Of a DNA stretch of 64,000 nucleotides, positions 52,074 to 60,738 are shown one piece after another; positions within the stretch are counted from its first letter, which is position 1, and each line of letters starts with the position of its first letter. The stretch comes from Mariniphaga sp. GTDB lineage: Bacteria > Bacteroidota > Bacteroidia > Bacteroidales > Prolixibacteraceae. The position numbers and the translations under genes are program-made. The notes below the pieces were generated by a model. It was given only the letters and a program-made list of their open reading frames with translations, had not been told where the DNA came from and did no database searches. The stretch is taken from positions 248,001 through 312,000 of the forward strand of contig JAGXGA010000055.1 of the NCBI GenBank assembly GCA_024636975.1. Direction: 5' to 3'.

Positions 52074-54170
52074 ATGAATAAAAAAATCGTTCTATCACTA
52101 TTATACATTTTAATTTTCGCTGTTATCCATGCTCAGGAAGATGTTCAGGATACCATGAAGAATTATAGCCTGGATGAAATTATTATCCAATCACCAAAAT
52201 TCAACAGGAATATCTTTGAAATACCTGCAGCAGCTACTATGGTGCCTGAAAGGCTGATTGAAACCAACCGGATAGAAAACCTTACCGATATTTCTCCATT
52301 GATTCCGAATTTTTTCATGCCTGATTATGGATCGAAATTAACTTCACCTGTATATATTCGTGGGGTAGGCAACCGGATTAACACACCATCGGTGGGATTG
52401 TATGTCGATGAAATTCCCTATTTCGAAAAGGCAGCTTTTAATTTCGACTTCTATGACGTGGAACGGATTGAGGTTTTGCGTGGCCCTCAGGGAACCTTGT
52501 ATGGCCGAAATGCCATGGGTGGTTTAATAAACATCATTACAAGCAAGCCGCACCAGGACCAGGAAACAAGTTTGTCAGTTGATTATGGCAACTACAACCA
52601 AATACGGTCCAATATATCGCACAACCAGCCAATCGGAAAATCATTGGCGGTGCAGGGCAGCCTTAATCACAGGTACAACGATGGCTTTTATACAAATATC
52701 TTTTCTAACTCTGAAGTAGATAAATTAAACAGTTACTCTGGCAGGCTCAAGGCATTGTTTAATCCTACCGGAAGGTTTAAGGCCCAGGGAACTGTTCAGT
52801 ATGAAGACAGCCGTCAGATTGGATATCCCTATGCCGTTTTTGATGACCAGGAAATGGAAGCCGGTCCTATTAATTACGATAAGGAAAGCCTGTACAACCG
52901 TAAGCTGCTGTCTTCTGGTTTAAACCTGACATATGCTGCACCTTCTTTTACCGTTCGTTCCTTGAGCAGTATGCAAATGCTCGACGACTACCAGAAAATT
53001 GATCAGGATTTTACTCCACGGTCGCTCTTCTTCGTATTGCAGGACCAGCAGTTGCAGATGTATGCCCAGGAAATTAATATCGAATCAGCCGAAGGGGGTG
53101 TTTATAACTGGTTGTTCGGGGCATTTGGCTTTAAGCAGTTGCTCGATAAAACGGTAACTGTGGAATACGGTGAGGATGGGCTTGTGCAATATAAATTGCC
53201 ATTTACCCAATATTTCTACACAAAAACTTATGATAATTCAAATTCAGGTGTTGCCTTATTCCATCAGTCTACAATTGATTGGGAGGGATTTACGGTTGCT
53301 GCCGGCATCCGTGCCGACTATGAAAAAGCTTCATTGGATTATATACATGATACATTCCGAAATGGTAACCAGCAAAATGCCGATGCCGCAGAAAGCAGCA
53401 TGGATTTCTTTGAAATCCTTCCCAAAATAGCTTTAAAATACAGCATCAACCGGTACCTTGTGCCTTATGCAACAATTGCGAAAGGATACAATTCCGGTGG
53501 ATTCAATGCTACTTTTGAGCGTGATGAAGATCGTTCTTTTCAACCAGAGCATTCCTGGAATTATGAAGCGGGAATTAAGGCGAAATGGCTTCAGCAACGT
53601 GTATATGCCAATTTAGCCTTCTTTTATATCGACTGGACCAACCAGCAAATCTACCAGGCAGTGCCCAGCGGGACTGGCTCCATGCTTACCAATGCAGGGA
53701 AATCGGAAAGCAAGGGCGTTGAACTTGAATTGAAAGTTTTGCCTGCTAATAACCTGGAAACATGGATTACTTTTGGTTACAATGAGGCAACTTTTAAAGA
53801 GTACGTAAAGGACAGCCTTACAGATTACAGCGGAAACTACCTCCCTTATGTTCCCCGCTATTCATTTAATGCCGGTGGTAACTATAACATCGATATTAAT
53901 ACCGGATGGCTGAACAGGATAACTCTGAACCTTACATATAATGGAGTGGGCAAACATTACTGGCATGAATCAAATGAAGCTTATCAGCCTTACTACGGCT
54001 TACTGAATAGCCGGATAAATTTTGAGAAGGAGAATATAAGCCTATCTTTCTGGGGTAAAAATTTATTTAATACCGGATACAATTCATTTTATTTTCAGGC
54101 GTTGGGGAATTCATACGCGCAAATTGGCAAGCCAGCTACCATGGGAGTTAAATTAAAAGTCACATTTTAA
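52074..54170 (+). CDS. TonB-dependent outer-membrane receptor
   Basis: A 698-aa TonB receptor without SusC features. Signal peptide ends near residue 20 (IHAQ), the TonB box is about YSLDEIIIQ (31-39), the plug includes ERIEVLRGPQGTLYGRNAMGGLINIITSKP and VYIRGVGNRINTPSVGLYVDEIP, and the barrel ends with the aromatic strand GVKLKVTF. This type imports iron chelates, haem, cobalamin or similar small ligands. No FRAP/NPNL haem-receptor box was noticed. It is followed after 5 nt by an MFS permease and the haem genes, suggesting a porphyrin or iron chelate as ligand (inference). Confidence 0.88.
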   Translation: MNKKIVLSLLYILIFAVIHAQEDVQDTMKNYSLDEIIIQSPKFNRNIFEIPAAATMVPERLIETNRIENLTDISPLIPNFFMPDYGSKLTSPVYIRGVGNRINTPSVGLYVDEIPYFEKAAFNFDFYDVERIEVLRGPQGTLYGRNAMGGLINIITSKPHQDQETSLSVDYGNYNQIRSNISHNQPIGKSLAVQGSLNHRYNDGFYTNIFSNSEVDKLNSYSGRLKALFNPTGRFKAQGTVQYEDSRQIGYPYAVFDDQEMEAGPINYDKESLYNRKLLSSGLNLTYAAPSFTVRSLSSMQMLDDYQKIDQDFTPRSLFFVLQDQQLQMYAQEINIESAEGGVYNWLFGAFGFKQLLDKTVTVEYGEDGLVQYKLPFTQYFYTKTYDNSNSGVALFHQSTIDWEGFTVAAGIRADYEKASLDYIHDTFRNGNQQNADAAESSMDFFEILPKIALKYSINRYLVPYATIAKGYNSGGFNATFERDEDRSFQPEHSWNYEAGIKAKWLQQRVYANLAFFYIDWTNQQIYQAVPSGTGSMLTNAGKSESKGVELELKVLPANNLETWITFGYNEATFKEYVKDSLTDYSGNYLPYVPRYSFNAGGNYNIDINTGWLNRITLNLTYNGVGKHYWHESNEAYQPYYGLLNSRINFEKENISLSFWGKNLFNTGYNSFYFQALGNSYAQIGKPATMGVKLKVTF

Positions 54171-54175
54171 ACCGG

Positions 54176-55393
54176 ATGAAACAAAAGGAAGGAAACAAGT
54201 ATTTTACGCTGCTAACCCTTTACCTGGCTCAATCGATACCCATGAGCTTTTTCTCGACGGTAGTGCCTGTTATCATGCGCATGGAAAATTACTCACTCGA
54301 ATCAATCGGGTACCTGCAGCTGATTAAACTGCCATGGATCGTAAAATTTTTATGGGCGCCCCTGGTCGATAAAACCAGTCAGAACACAAAGCAATACCGC
54401 CGCTGGATATTGATCTCGGAAATATTTTATGCAATAGTAATTTTTTCAATCGGGTTTCTAAACCTTGAAACTGATTTTACTTTGATCATTGTCATGATGG
54501 TCATTGCATTTACTGCCTCGGCCACACATGATATTGCCACCGATGCTTTTGCCATTTTAATACTGAAAGTAAAGGAACGGAGCATGGGCAACAGCATGCA
54601 GTCGGCAGGTAATTTCATAGGTACCCTTATGGGAAGCGGGGTACTGCTTGTAATCTATCATTACTGGGGCTGGCAATACCTGCTTTTTGCGCTTGCTGCT
54701 TTTGTACTTGTGGTTCTGATTCCTGTTTCATTATACCCTGCCCGTGAGAAGAAGGTACTTGATAAATCGCGTAAGAACATATCGCCACTTGAATTTGTAT
54801 GGTTTTTTAAACAAAAAAGAATCGGCGGGCACCTGGTCCTGCTGTTTCTATTTTATTCGGGCCTGATAGGTATCCTTACAATGGTAAAACCTTACCTTGT
54901 CGATTTGGGATATGAAGTTAAGGAGATTGGCTTCATCTCAGGTATATTTGGCACAGCATGCGGCGCTTTAATGACTGTGCCTGCCGGAATATTTATCCGG
55001 AAGGTGGGACTTAATAAGGCAGTTTGGGTTTTTCCCACAATTAACCTTGCTGCTGCCGTGTTTTTTGTGGGACTTACTTATACCAGTCATCCGTTATACC
55101 TTATATATATAGGTATAGGTTTATTGTGGAGCGCCTATGCCATGTCATCGGTTTTTGTTTATACACTCGCTATGAAGATTGTTCGTGCCGGACGTGAAGG
55201 AACCGACTTTACCCTGCAAATTGTTATTACCCACCTTAGCAGCCTTATTATTGCTGTAATGAGTGGTAAAATTGCCGATGCCATTACCTACAGGGGGCTT
55301 TTTATTATTGAAGTGGGCATCGGATTGCTTATCTTTATACTTATTCCTTTTATCTTTAGAAATAATTTTTACAATAATTATGAAAATTCCTGA
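54176..55393 (+). CDS. MFS permease, AmpG/RhtX-like
   Basis: A 405-aa inner-membrane protein with about twelve helices. The N-terminal stretch LTLYLAQSIPMSFFSTVVPVIMR...LPWIVKFLWAPLVDK is typical of the AmpG/RhtX-FptX branch of the MFS. RhtX and FptX carry siderophores from periplasm to cytoplasm without an ABC transporter. Here the gene follows a TonB receptor by 5 nt and overlaps hemN by 14 nt, so it is likely to carry the receptor's ligand, perhaps a porphyrin intermediate, inward. Confidence 0.85.
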   Translation: MKQKEGNKYFTLLTLYLAQSIPMSFFSTVVPVIMRMENYSLESIGYLQLIKLPWIVKFLWAPLVDKTSQNTKQYRRWILISEIFYAIVIFSIGFLNLETDFTLIIVMMVIAFTASATHDIATDAFAILILKVKERSMGNSMQSAGNFIGTLMGSGVLLVIYHYWGWQYLLFALAAFVLVVLIPVSLYPAREKKVLDKSRKNISPLEFVWFFKQKRIGGHLVLLFLFYSGLIGILTMVKPYLVDLGYEVKEIGFISGIFGTACGALMTVPAGIFIRKVGLNKAVWVFPTINLAAAVFFVGLTYTSHPLYLIYIGIGLLWSAYAMSSVFVYTLAMKIVRAGREGTDFTLQIVITHLSSLIIAVMSGKIADAITYRGLFIIEVGIGLLIFILIPFIFRNNFYNNYENS

Positions 55394-56759
55394 AACCCTT
55401 ATACAGAAATACAACATCCCGGTTCCCCGGTATACCAGTTATCCCCCGGCCAACTTCTTTTATGAAGAATTTGGTGCAAGCGATTACATAAAGGCAATAG
55501 AAACTTCGAACAGCGAATGGCCTGAAAACATTTCACTATACATTCATATACCGTATTGTTCTAAAATGTGCCATTTCTGCGGGTGCAATACCCAGTTTAC
55601 CCGCGACAAGGACAAAATGCGCAGGTATACTGAAGCTGTAAAAAAAGAAATACTGATGGTGAAAGCGCTACTTGATCCCGGTCGTAAGGTATCACAGGTG
55701 CATTGGGGTGGAGGAACACCTAACACATTGCCCATCGAATTGATTCATGGGATCATGGATACTATTCGTAAAAACTTTTCTTTTACTTCCAATCCTGAAA
55801 TTGCTATTGAGTGCCACCCGGCCATGCTCGATGAAAATTACACTGAACAGCTGGTACTTGCCGGGTTTAACCGATTCAGCCTGGGTATTCAGGATTTTAA
55901 GCAGGAAGTACTGGATAATGTGAACAGGAATGCTCCAAAAGTACCGGTAAAGGAAATAGTAGGCTGGATCAGAAGTTACCCGGACACAAGTGTTAACCTC
56001 GATTTTATTTATGGCCTTCCTTTTCAGAACAAGGAAACATTTACCGAAACCATCGAAAAGGCGGTTGAAATATCTCCCGACCGTCTGGTTACCTTTTCTT
56101 ATGCGCATGTACCATGGATCAAGAAAGCGCAAAAAATTCTTGAAGTCAAAGGCCTGCCCGAAGCCAACGAGAAACTTGATATGTTTGAGGCAGGCTACGA
56201 TATTTTAACAAAAAATGGTTATTCCCCCATTGGCCTCGATCACTTTGCCAGGAATACTGATGAATTAAGTATTGCGTATAAAAACCGGAAACTTCATCGT
56301 AATTTCCAGGGATATTGTACCCGCGAAACAACTGGGCAGGTCTATGCACTGGGCTCTACCGGAATCAGTCAACTTGAGAGTGTATATGCTCAAAATGAAA
56401 AAAATCCGGACAAATATGTTGAATTAATTAACAAGGGTGAGTTCACAGTAGAAAAAGGTTACCGGTTAAATGTAAATGAAAAGATAATAAGGCATGTAAT
56501 TACTGAAATCATGTGCAACGAGTATGTTTCTTTTGATGAAACCGCAAATAAATTCAACACATCTCCTAATGAAATAGTAAAAGTGCTGAATTATACACCA
56601 GAATTATTCAAAGGTTTTATTGAAGATGGCCTTTTGCAGGCTCCGGGAGAAGGAATTTTTAAAGTAACCCCTACGGGACGGTTCTTTATCCGGAACATTG
56701 CTGCCCATTTCGATCCTAATCTGATCAGCTCAACTAAAAAATTTTCAAAAGCGTTATAA
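55380..56759 (+). CDS. hemN: Oxygen-independent coproporphyrinogen III dehydrogenase
   Basis: Radical-SAM enzyme that oxidatively decarboxylates coproporphyrinogen III to protoporphyrinogen IX. 459 aa from the ATG at 55380 (KIPETLIQKYNIPVPRYTSYP, the HemN N-terminus); 117 nt of open frame upstream lie inside the permease gene. Cluster cysteines Cys60, Cys64 and Cys67 in IPYCSKMCHFCGCN, with the extra Cys69; then HWGGGTPNTLP, SLGIQDF and VNLDFIYGLPFQ. The presence of the N-terminal YTSYP block and CxxxCxxCxC marks true HemN and not the HemW-type homologue. Confidence 0.93.
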   Translation: MKIPETLIQKYNIPVPRYTSYPPANFFYEEFGASDYIKAIETSNSEWPENISLYIHIPYCSKMCHFCGCNTQFTRDKDKMRRYTEAVKKEILMVKALLDPGRKVSQVHWGGGTPNTLPIELIHGIMDTIRKNFSFTSNPEIAIECHPAMLDENYTEQLVLAGFNRFSLGIQDFKQEVLDNVNRNAPKVPVKEIVGWIRSYPDTSVNLDFIYGLPFQNKETFTETIEKAVEISPDRLVTFSYAHVPWIKKAQKILEVKGLPEANEKLDMFEAGYDILTKNGYSPIGLDHFARNTDELSIAYKNRKLHRNFQGYCTRETTGQVYALGSTGISQLESVYAQNEKNPDKYVELINKGEFTVEKGYRLNVNEKIIRHVITEIMCNEYVSFDETANKFNTSPNEIVKVLNYTPELFKGFIEDGLLQAPGEGIFKVTPTGRFFIRNIAAHFDPNLISSTKKFSKAL

Positions 56760-56772
56760 ATGATCTAAAGCC

Positions 56773-58137
56773 ATGGAAGAAAAGGGGAAAATAAAAGTAG
56801 CCATTGTAGGGGCCGGATTAACCGGACTTACAACTGCATTTTACCTTAAAAAGGCAGGTGTTGATTTCCAGATTTTTGAAAAAGCCGACCGGGCAGGAGG
56901 TGTCATTCAAACCTACAGGGAAGAAGGCTTTACTTTTGAAGCAGGACCCAATTCCGGTGTGCTTTCAAAACCTGAAGTGGCCGAATTGTTTGAGGACCTG
57001 GGCGATGATTGTACGCTCGAAATGGCCGATGAAACTGCCAAGGCAAGGTGGATATGGTTAAAAGACAAATGGGTTCCTCTTCCATCGGGCCCGGTTTCAG
57101 GTATTACAACCCCTTTGTTTTCTTTCTCTGATAAGTTAAGGCTACTTGCAGAACCCTTCCGCAAAAAAGGGAATAACCCCGATGAGTCACTGGCTGATCT
57201 TGTTTTAAGGCGTATGGGAAAAAGCTTTCTCGATTACGCCATCGATCCCTTTATCCTTGGAATATATTCAGGCGACCCCGCAAAACTGGTTACCAAATAT
57301 GCCTTTCCAAAGTTGTACCGGCTTGAACAGGATTATGGAAGCTTCATTGGAGGGTCATTAAAAAAAGCCCGCGAACCTAAAAGCGAACGCGATAAAAAAG
57401 CTACCAAATCGATTTTTTCGTTCAAAGGTGGCCTTCATAACCTTATTGAAGCGATGGTTGGTCGCTTAGGTGTGGAAAATATCACACTAAACGCCAACGA
57501 CCTGCAGGTTAAAAGAATAAATGAAGGTTATTCAATCAATCATTCCGACCAGGTATTTACTCATGTGGTTTCAACAACAGGTAGCTATGAGCTTGAAAAT
57601 GTGTTTTCATTTATCGACAAGGAAGCACTGAATGTTGTTTCCAATATGAATTACTCAAAAGTGGTACAGGTTGCTTTAGGATTTAACAATTGGGAAGGCA
57701 TTCCGCTGCAGGCATTTGGAGGATTGGTTCCGTCGGTTGAAAAAAGACGCATCCTGGGTGCATTGTTCCTTTCCACTTTTCTGAAGAACAAGGCCCCTGA
57801 AAATGGTGCATTGCTTTCGGTATTTTTAGGCGGTATACGCCGGCCGGAAATCATAGAGCTTACCGATACGCAAATTATTCAGATTGTGAAGGAAGAACTT
57901 ATGCAAATGTTCCGGCTCGATTCATTCAGCCCGGAGTTAATAAAGATTTTCAGGTACCGGCATGCCATTCCACAGTATGGCCCGGAGTCGGAACAAAAAA
58001 TGAAAGCCATTGCCCGACTTGAAAAAAAGTATCCTGGACTGATCCTGGCTGGAAATATCCGCGACGGGATTGGTATCGCCGACCGGGTTAACCAGGGAAG
58101 ACAGGTTGCATCAGAAATTGTAAATTCATTAAAATGA
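56773..58137 (+). CDS. hemG: Protoporphyrinogen/coproporphyrinogen oxidase, FAD type
   Basis: A 454-aa HemY/PPOX-family flavoenzyme. FAD motif VAIVGAGLTGLTTAFYLKKAG (from residue 9) with IFEKADRAGGVIQTYREEGFTFEAGPNS, and the C-terminal IILAGNIRDGIGIADRVNQGRQVA flavin region. It uses oxygen to remove six electrons from the porphyrinogen. The gene stands 13 nt after hemN and overlaps hemH by 4 nt. In this context protoporphyrinogen IX is the likely substrate. The oxygen-using oxidase next to the oxygen-independent HemN is worth noting. Confidence 0.9.
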   Translation: MEEKGKIKVAIVGAGLTGLTTAFYLKKAGVDFQIFEKADRAGGVIQTYREEGFTFEAGPNSGVLSKPEVAELFEDLGDDCTLEMADETAKARWIWLKDKWVPLPSGPVSGITTPLFSFSDKLRLLAEPFRKKGNNPDESLADLVLRRMGKSFLDYAIDPFILGIYSGDPAKLVTKYAFPKLYRLEQDYGSFIGGSLKKAREPKSERDKKATKSIFSFKGGLHNLIEAMVGRLGVENITLNANDLQVKRINEGYSINHSDQVFTHVVSTTGSYELENVFSFIDKEALNVVSNMNYSKVVQVALGFNNWEGIPLQAFGGLVPSVEKRRILGALFLSTFLKNKAPENGALLSVFLGGIRRPEIIELTDTQIIQIVKEELMQMFRLDSFSPELIKIFRYRHAIPQYGPESEQKMKAIARLEKKYPGLILAGNIRDGIGIADRVNQGRQVASEIVNSLK

Positions 58138-59162
58138 GTGAGAAGAAAACTGCCGTTCTGTTGATGAATGTTGGGAGTCCCGATAAACCTGAACCCGGTG
58201 CGGTATGGATTTACCTTACTGAATTTTTAAACGATAAGCGTGTAATTGATCTGCCCTGGTTGCTCCGAAAATTCCTGGTAAATTTTATTATCATTCCTTT
58301 CCGGGTGCTGAATTCAACCCGGCTTTACAAATTGTTATGGACTGGTAAAGGTTCACCTCTTATCTTTTATTCATTCGAGATGAGAGATAAGCTGCAGGCA
58401 CAACTTGGCAGCGATTACGAGGTGTTTGTGGCCATGCGCTATCGGAACCCCGATTACAGAAAGGTGATAGCGCGGATAAAAAAGGAAGGTTATAAACGGC
58501 TGGTGCTTTTTCCATTGTACCCTCAGTATGCTATGTCGACCAACGAAACAACCGTGGTTGCTGTTCAGGACGAGCTGAAACGGCAGGAAGTGAATATTCC
58601 AATGTCGGTGGTTTGCCAGTTTTACGATCATCCGGGGTTTATAAAAGCATTGGCTGCCCGCGGAAATGAATACAATGTTTCGGAATACGATCATGTTGTA
58701 TTTTCCTACCATGGCTTGCCAAACAGGCACCTGGAGAGAGTCCATCCCGGCATTAACCCTGGTATCTGTACGTGCCCCACAGAAATGCCTGCTCATGGTA
58801 AAACCTGCTATCGGGCAACTTGTTATGCCACTACACGACTCCTGGCCAAAGAGCTTGATTTGAAGCCTGCTGATTATTCGGTAGCGTTTCAGTCACGCCT
58901 TGATAAAGACTGGATGGAACCGTTTACCGATAAGGTGCTACTTTCGAAATTAAAAGAAGGCAAAAAAAGAATCCTGGTGTTTGCGCCTGCATTTGTAACC
59001 GACTGCCTGGAAACCATTATTGAAATCGGCGATGAATACCGTGAGATGTTTCTTGAAAACGGTGGCAACGACCTTCAGCTGGTGCCGGCTTTAAATGCCG
59101 AAAATCAGTGGGTGGATACTATGGCCAACCTGGTGAAAGGCTCTGTTGTTCTTGATAAGTAG
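58134..59162 (+). CDS. hemH: Ferrochelatase
   Basis: Inserts Fe2+ into protoporphyrin IX (or coproporphyrin); 342 aa. N-terminus TAVLLMNVGSPDKPEP; catalytic His in VVFSYHGLPNRH (about residue 188); substrate region RYRNPDY and FPLYPQYAMSTNETT; and FAPAFVTDCLETIIEIGDEYRE near the C-terminus. The segment CTCPTEMPAHGKTCYRATCYAT contains several Cys, a possible iron-sulfur site as found in some bacterial ferrochelatases. Last gene of the operon. Confidence 0.95.
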   Translation: MSEKKTAVLLMNVGSPDKPEPGAVWIYLTEFLNDKRVIDLPWLLRKFLVNFIIIPFRVLNSTRLYKLLWTGKGSPLIFYSFEMRDKLQAQLGSDYEVFVAMRYRNPDYRKVIARIKKEGYKRLVLFPLYPQYAMSTNETTVVAVQDELKRQEVNIPMSVVCQFYDHPGFIKALAARGNEYNVSEYDHVVFSYHGLPNRHLERVHPGINPGICTCPTEMPAHGKTCYRATCYATTRLLAKELDLKPADYSVAFQSRLDKDWMEPFTDKVLLSKLKEGKKRILVFAPAFVTDCLETIIEIGDEYREMFLENGGNDLQLVPALNAENQWVDTMANLVKGSVVLDK

Positions 59163-59408
59163 CTTTTGCTCCTGTTGCCGGAATCCGTTTGAAGTAGTCT
59201 TTTCAATGTTTTTCCGGGAATGCCCACTTAATTGTTTTGTTTTCATGTCATTCTCCATATTTTGCTGCAGCAAAAGTGGTTGCTTTGCCCCTTAATCCGT
59301 CGTGCTGGATTTAAAGCCTGAATCCTGTATTGAAAGTCTATAAGATTATATCCAGGTATAGGCCTCCTTTTGGTCATCTCCTTATCATTTTCAGATTAAT
59401 CACAGATC
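59163..59408. other. Non-coding stretch after hemH
   Basis: Short open frames only, none with a start, composition or motif that suggests a gene. No strong hairpin was found before the repeat element at 59409. Confidence 0.6.
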
Positions 59409-59515
59409 AGTTTCACATCAAAGTCACATTAAATTCACGAAATCGCGAATTTGATGTGACTTTGATGTGACTTTGATGCGACTTTAATGAAACTCAGATT
59501 AGACTCAGATTAGAG
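59409..59515. repeat. Second 11-nt-period hairpin array
   Basis: Six contiguous 11-nt units occupy 59450-59515: TTTGATGTGAC twice, TTTGATGCGAC, TTTAATGAAAC, TCAGATTAGAC, TCAGATTAGAG. The opposite orientation is present to the left (59409-59436, with CACATCAAAGT), so that 59409-59436 pairs with 59447-59474 at 24 of 28 positions around a small CGA/TCG-closed loop. The sequence differs from the element at 29981, but unit length, inverted layout and a shared TTTnnnnTGAn skeleton are the same. From 59516 to 59822 there is only AT-rich sequence with a possible -7-like TATTTTAG at 59769. Confidence 0.8.
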
Positions 59516-59822
59516 GATGAATATACTCATTACCGGGTATTAATTTTTTTCTGTTCCGGGAAATTAATTCGTAAAATAGAAATGCAGACTGAGGGTGGAT
59601 GGATAATACTGAATTTTGACATCATACTTTTGTTTTCACGGGAAAGAGCCTGTATGCTTAAAAATTGATTTATAGCATTTTATAATAAACCCCGAAGAGC
59701 ATTCATCGCATCTTCCGGATAATAAATCACATAAAAGGATGTTTATTTATATATTGGTTTTTTTTTGCTATTTTAGCAGATATTTTTTTGAATATGAGCG
59801 GGATGATCTTAACACATAATAA

Positions 59823-60587
59823 ATGAGGGAAGAATTGAATGTGAAGGCTGATTTGAAGTGTGTGGGTTGTGTAAAGTTACACGATGATTGTGAGAAAACC
59901 CTTGATTGCTGCTGCAAAAATTGTTTTAAGGACGGGGAATTAAATCTTTTAAAATCATTGGAGAATAGTGAATTGGAATCCCTTGTTGAAGGAAAACAAC
60001 AAATTATATACAAACCCGGGGAAAACATTATCAAACAAAATATTAGTTCAACATATGTGGTTTGTATCCGTAAGGGACTGGCCAAGGTATATGTTGAGGG
60101 AGTAAAGGGAAAATCACTGATTGTGCGTCTTGTTGGCCAACACGATTTTATTTCCGGTGGCGATTTGTTTAATGGCAACGTACAGCAATTTACAATTTCA
60201 GCTGTAACAGAAGTTCACTGCTGCCTGATTAGTTCTAACAAACTGACTCAATTGTTTATCCAGAATAACCGCTTTGCGGTTGAATTGTTACGTAATCATG
60301 CCAGGCAAAATACTAACCTCCTTAATAAACTTGTTGTTCTTACTCAAAAATATATGCCCGGGCGTGTAGCCGATACGCTATTGTATTTAAAAAATAATAT
60401 ATTTCGGACCAATCCTTTTTCTGTACCTCTTACCCGGCAGGACCTTGCCGACATGTCAAACATGACAAAGGAAAGCCTGGTGAGAATTCTCCAGCAGTTC
60501 AAAACTTCCGGGTTGATCAAAATCAGGGGTAATAGCATTGAAATCACTAATGAAAACGGGCTTCAGGAAATCAGTAAAAACGGTTGA
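59823..60587 (+). CDS. Crp/Fnr-family regulator with Cys-rich N-terminus
   Basis: A 254-aa transcription factor. Residues 1-40 contain seven cysteines in a 22-residue stretch: CVGCVKLHDDC (13, 16, 23) and CCCKNC (29-31, 34). The cyclic-nucleotide-binding-like domain spans about 45-160, followed by the winged helix with recognition segment LTRQDLADMSNMTKESLVRILQQFKTSGLI (about 200-229). The cysteines suggest an FNR-like iron-sulfur or redox/NO sensor. It lies 151 nt before the cytochrome genes in the same direction; the obvious target is that cluster. Sensing mechanism is inferred. Confidence 0.85.
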   Translation: MREELNVKADLKCVGCVKLHDDCEKTLDCCCKNCFKDGELNLLKSLENSELESLVEGKQQIIYKPGENIIKQNISSTYVVCIRKGLAKVYVEGVKGKSLIVRLVGQHDFISGGDLFNGNVQQFTISAVTEVHCCLISSNKLTQLFIQNNRFAVELLRNHARQNTNLLNKLVVLTQKYMPGRVADTLLYLKNNIFRTNPFSVPLTRQDLADMSNMTKESLVRILQQFKTSGLIKIRGNSIEITNENGLQEISKNG

Positions 60588-60588
60588 A

Positions 60589-60602
60589 TTGATATATGTC
60601 AA
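60589..60602. promoter_or_regulatory. FNR-box-like palindrome
   Basis: TTGATATATGTCAA has TTGA and TCAA with 6-nt spacing, one pair short of the canonical TTGAT-N4-ATCAA box. It begins 2 nt after the stop of the Crp/Fnr gene and 137 nt before the hexahaem cytochrome start. Confidence 0.5.
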
Positions 60603-60650
60603 CAATTAAGTTGCCATAGATCAATCATAACATACGTATATATCATTGCT

Positions 60651-60666
60651 TTGACTTACTTATCAA
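60651..60666. promoter_or_regulatory. Second FNR-like inverted repeat
   Basis: TTGACTTACTTATCAA has TTGA/TCAA arms with an 8-nt centre. A half-site version, TTGCCATAGATCAA, is at 60611-60624. The near -7 element TATTTTTA (60680-60687) lies just downstream, so these sites could control the cytochrome promoter. Confidence 0.35.
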
Positions 60667-60738
60667 CCCATTTCCATACTATTTTTACAACTTTAATAAT
60701 TAATAGTTTTAAGTATAAACTACTAAACTGATCATGTT

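Noticed and set aside
55263-55379. Upstream extension of hemN
   Set aside because: The extra 39 residues overlap the MFS gene in another frame and do not look like HemN; the ATG at 55380 gives the normal N-terminus.
59401-59515. Mobile-element terminal repeats around 59401-59515
   Set aside because: There is no transposase, no target-site duplication visible, and the two arms touch each other with almost no cargo between.
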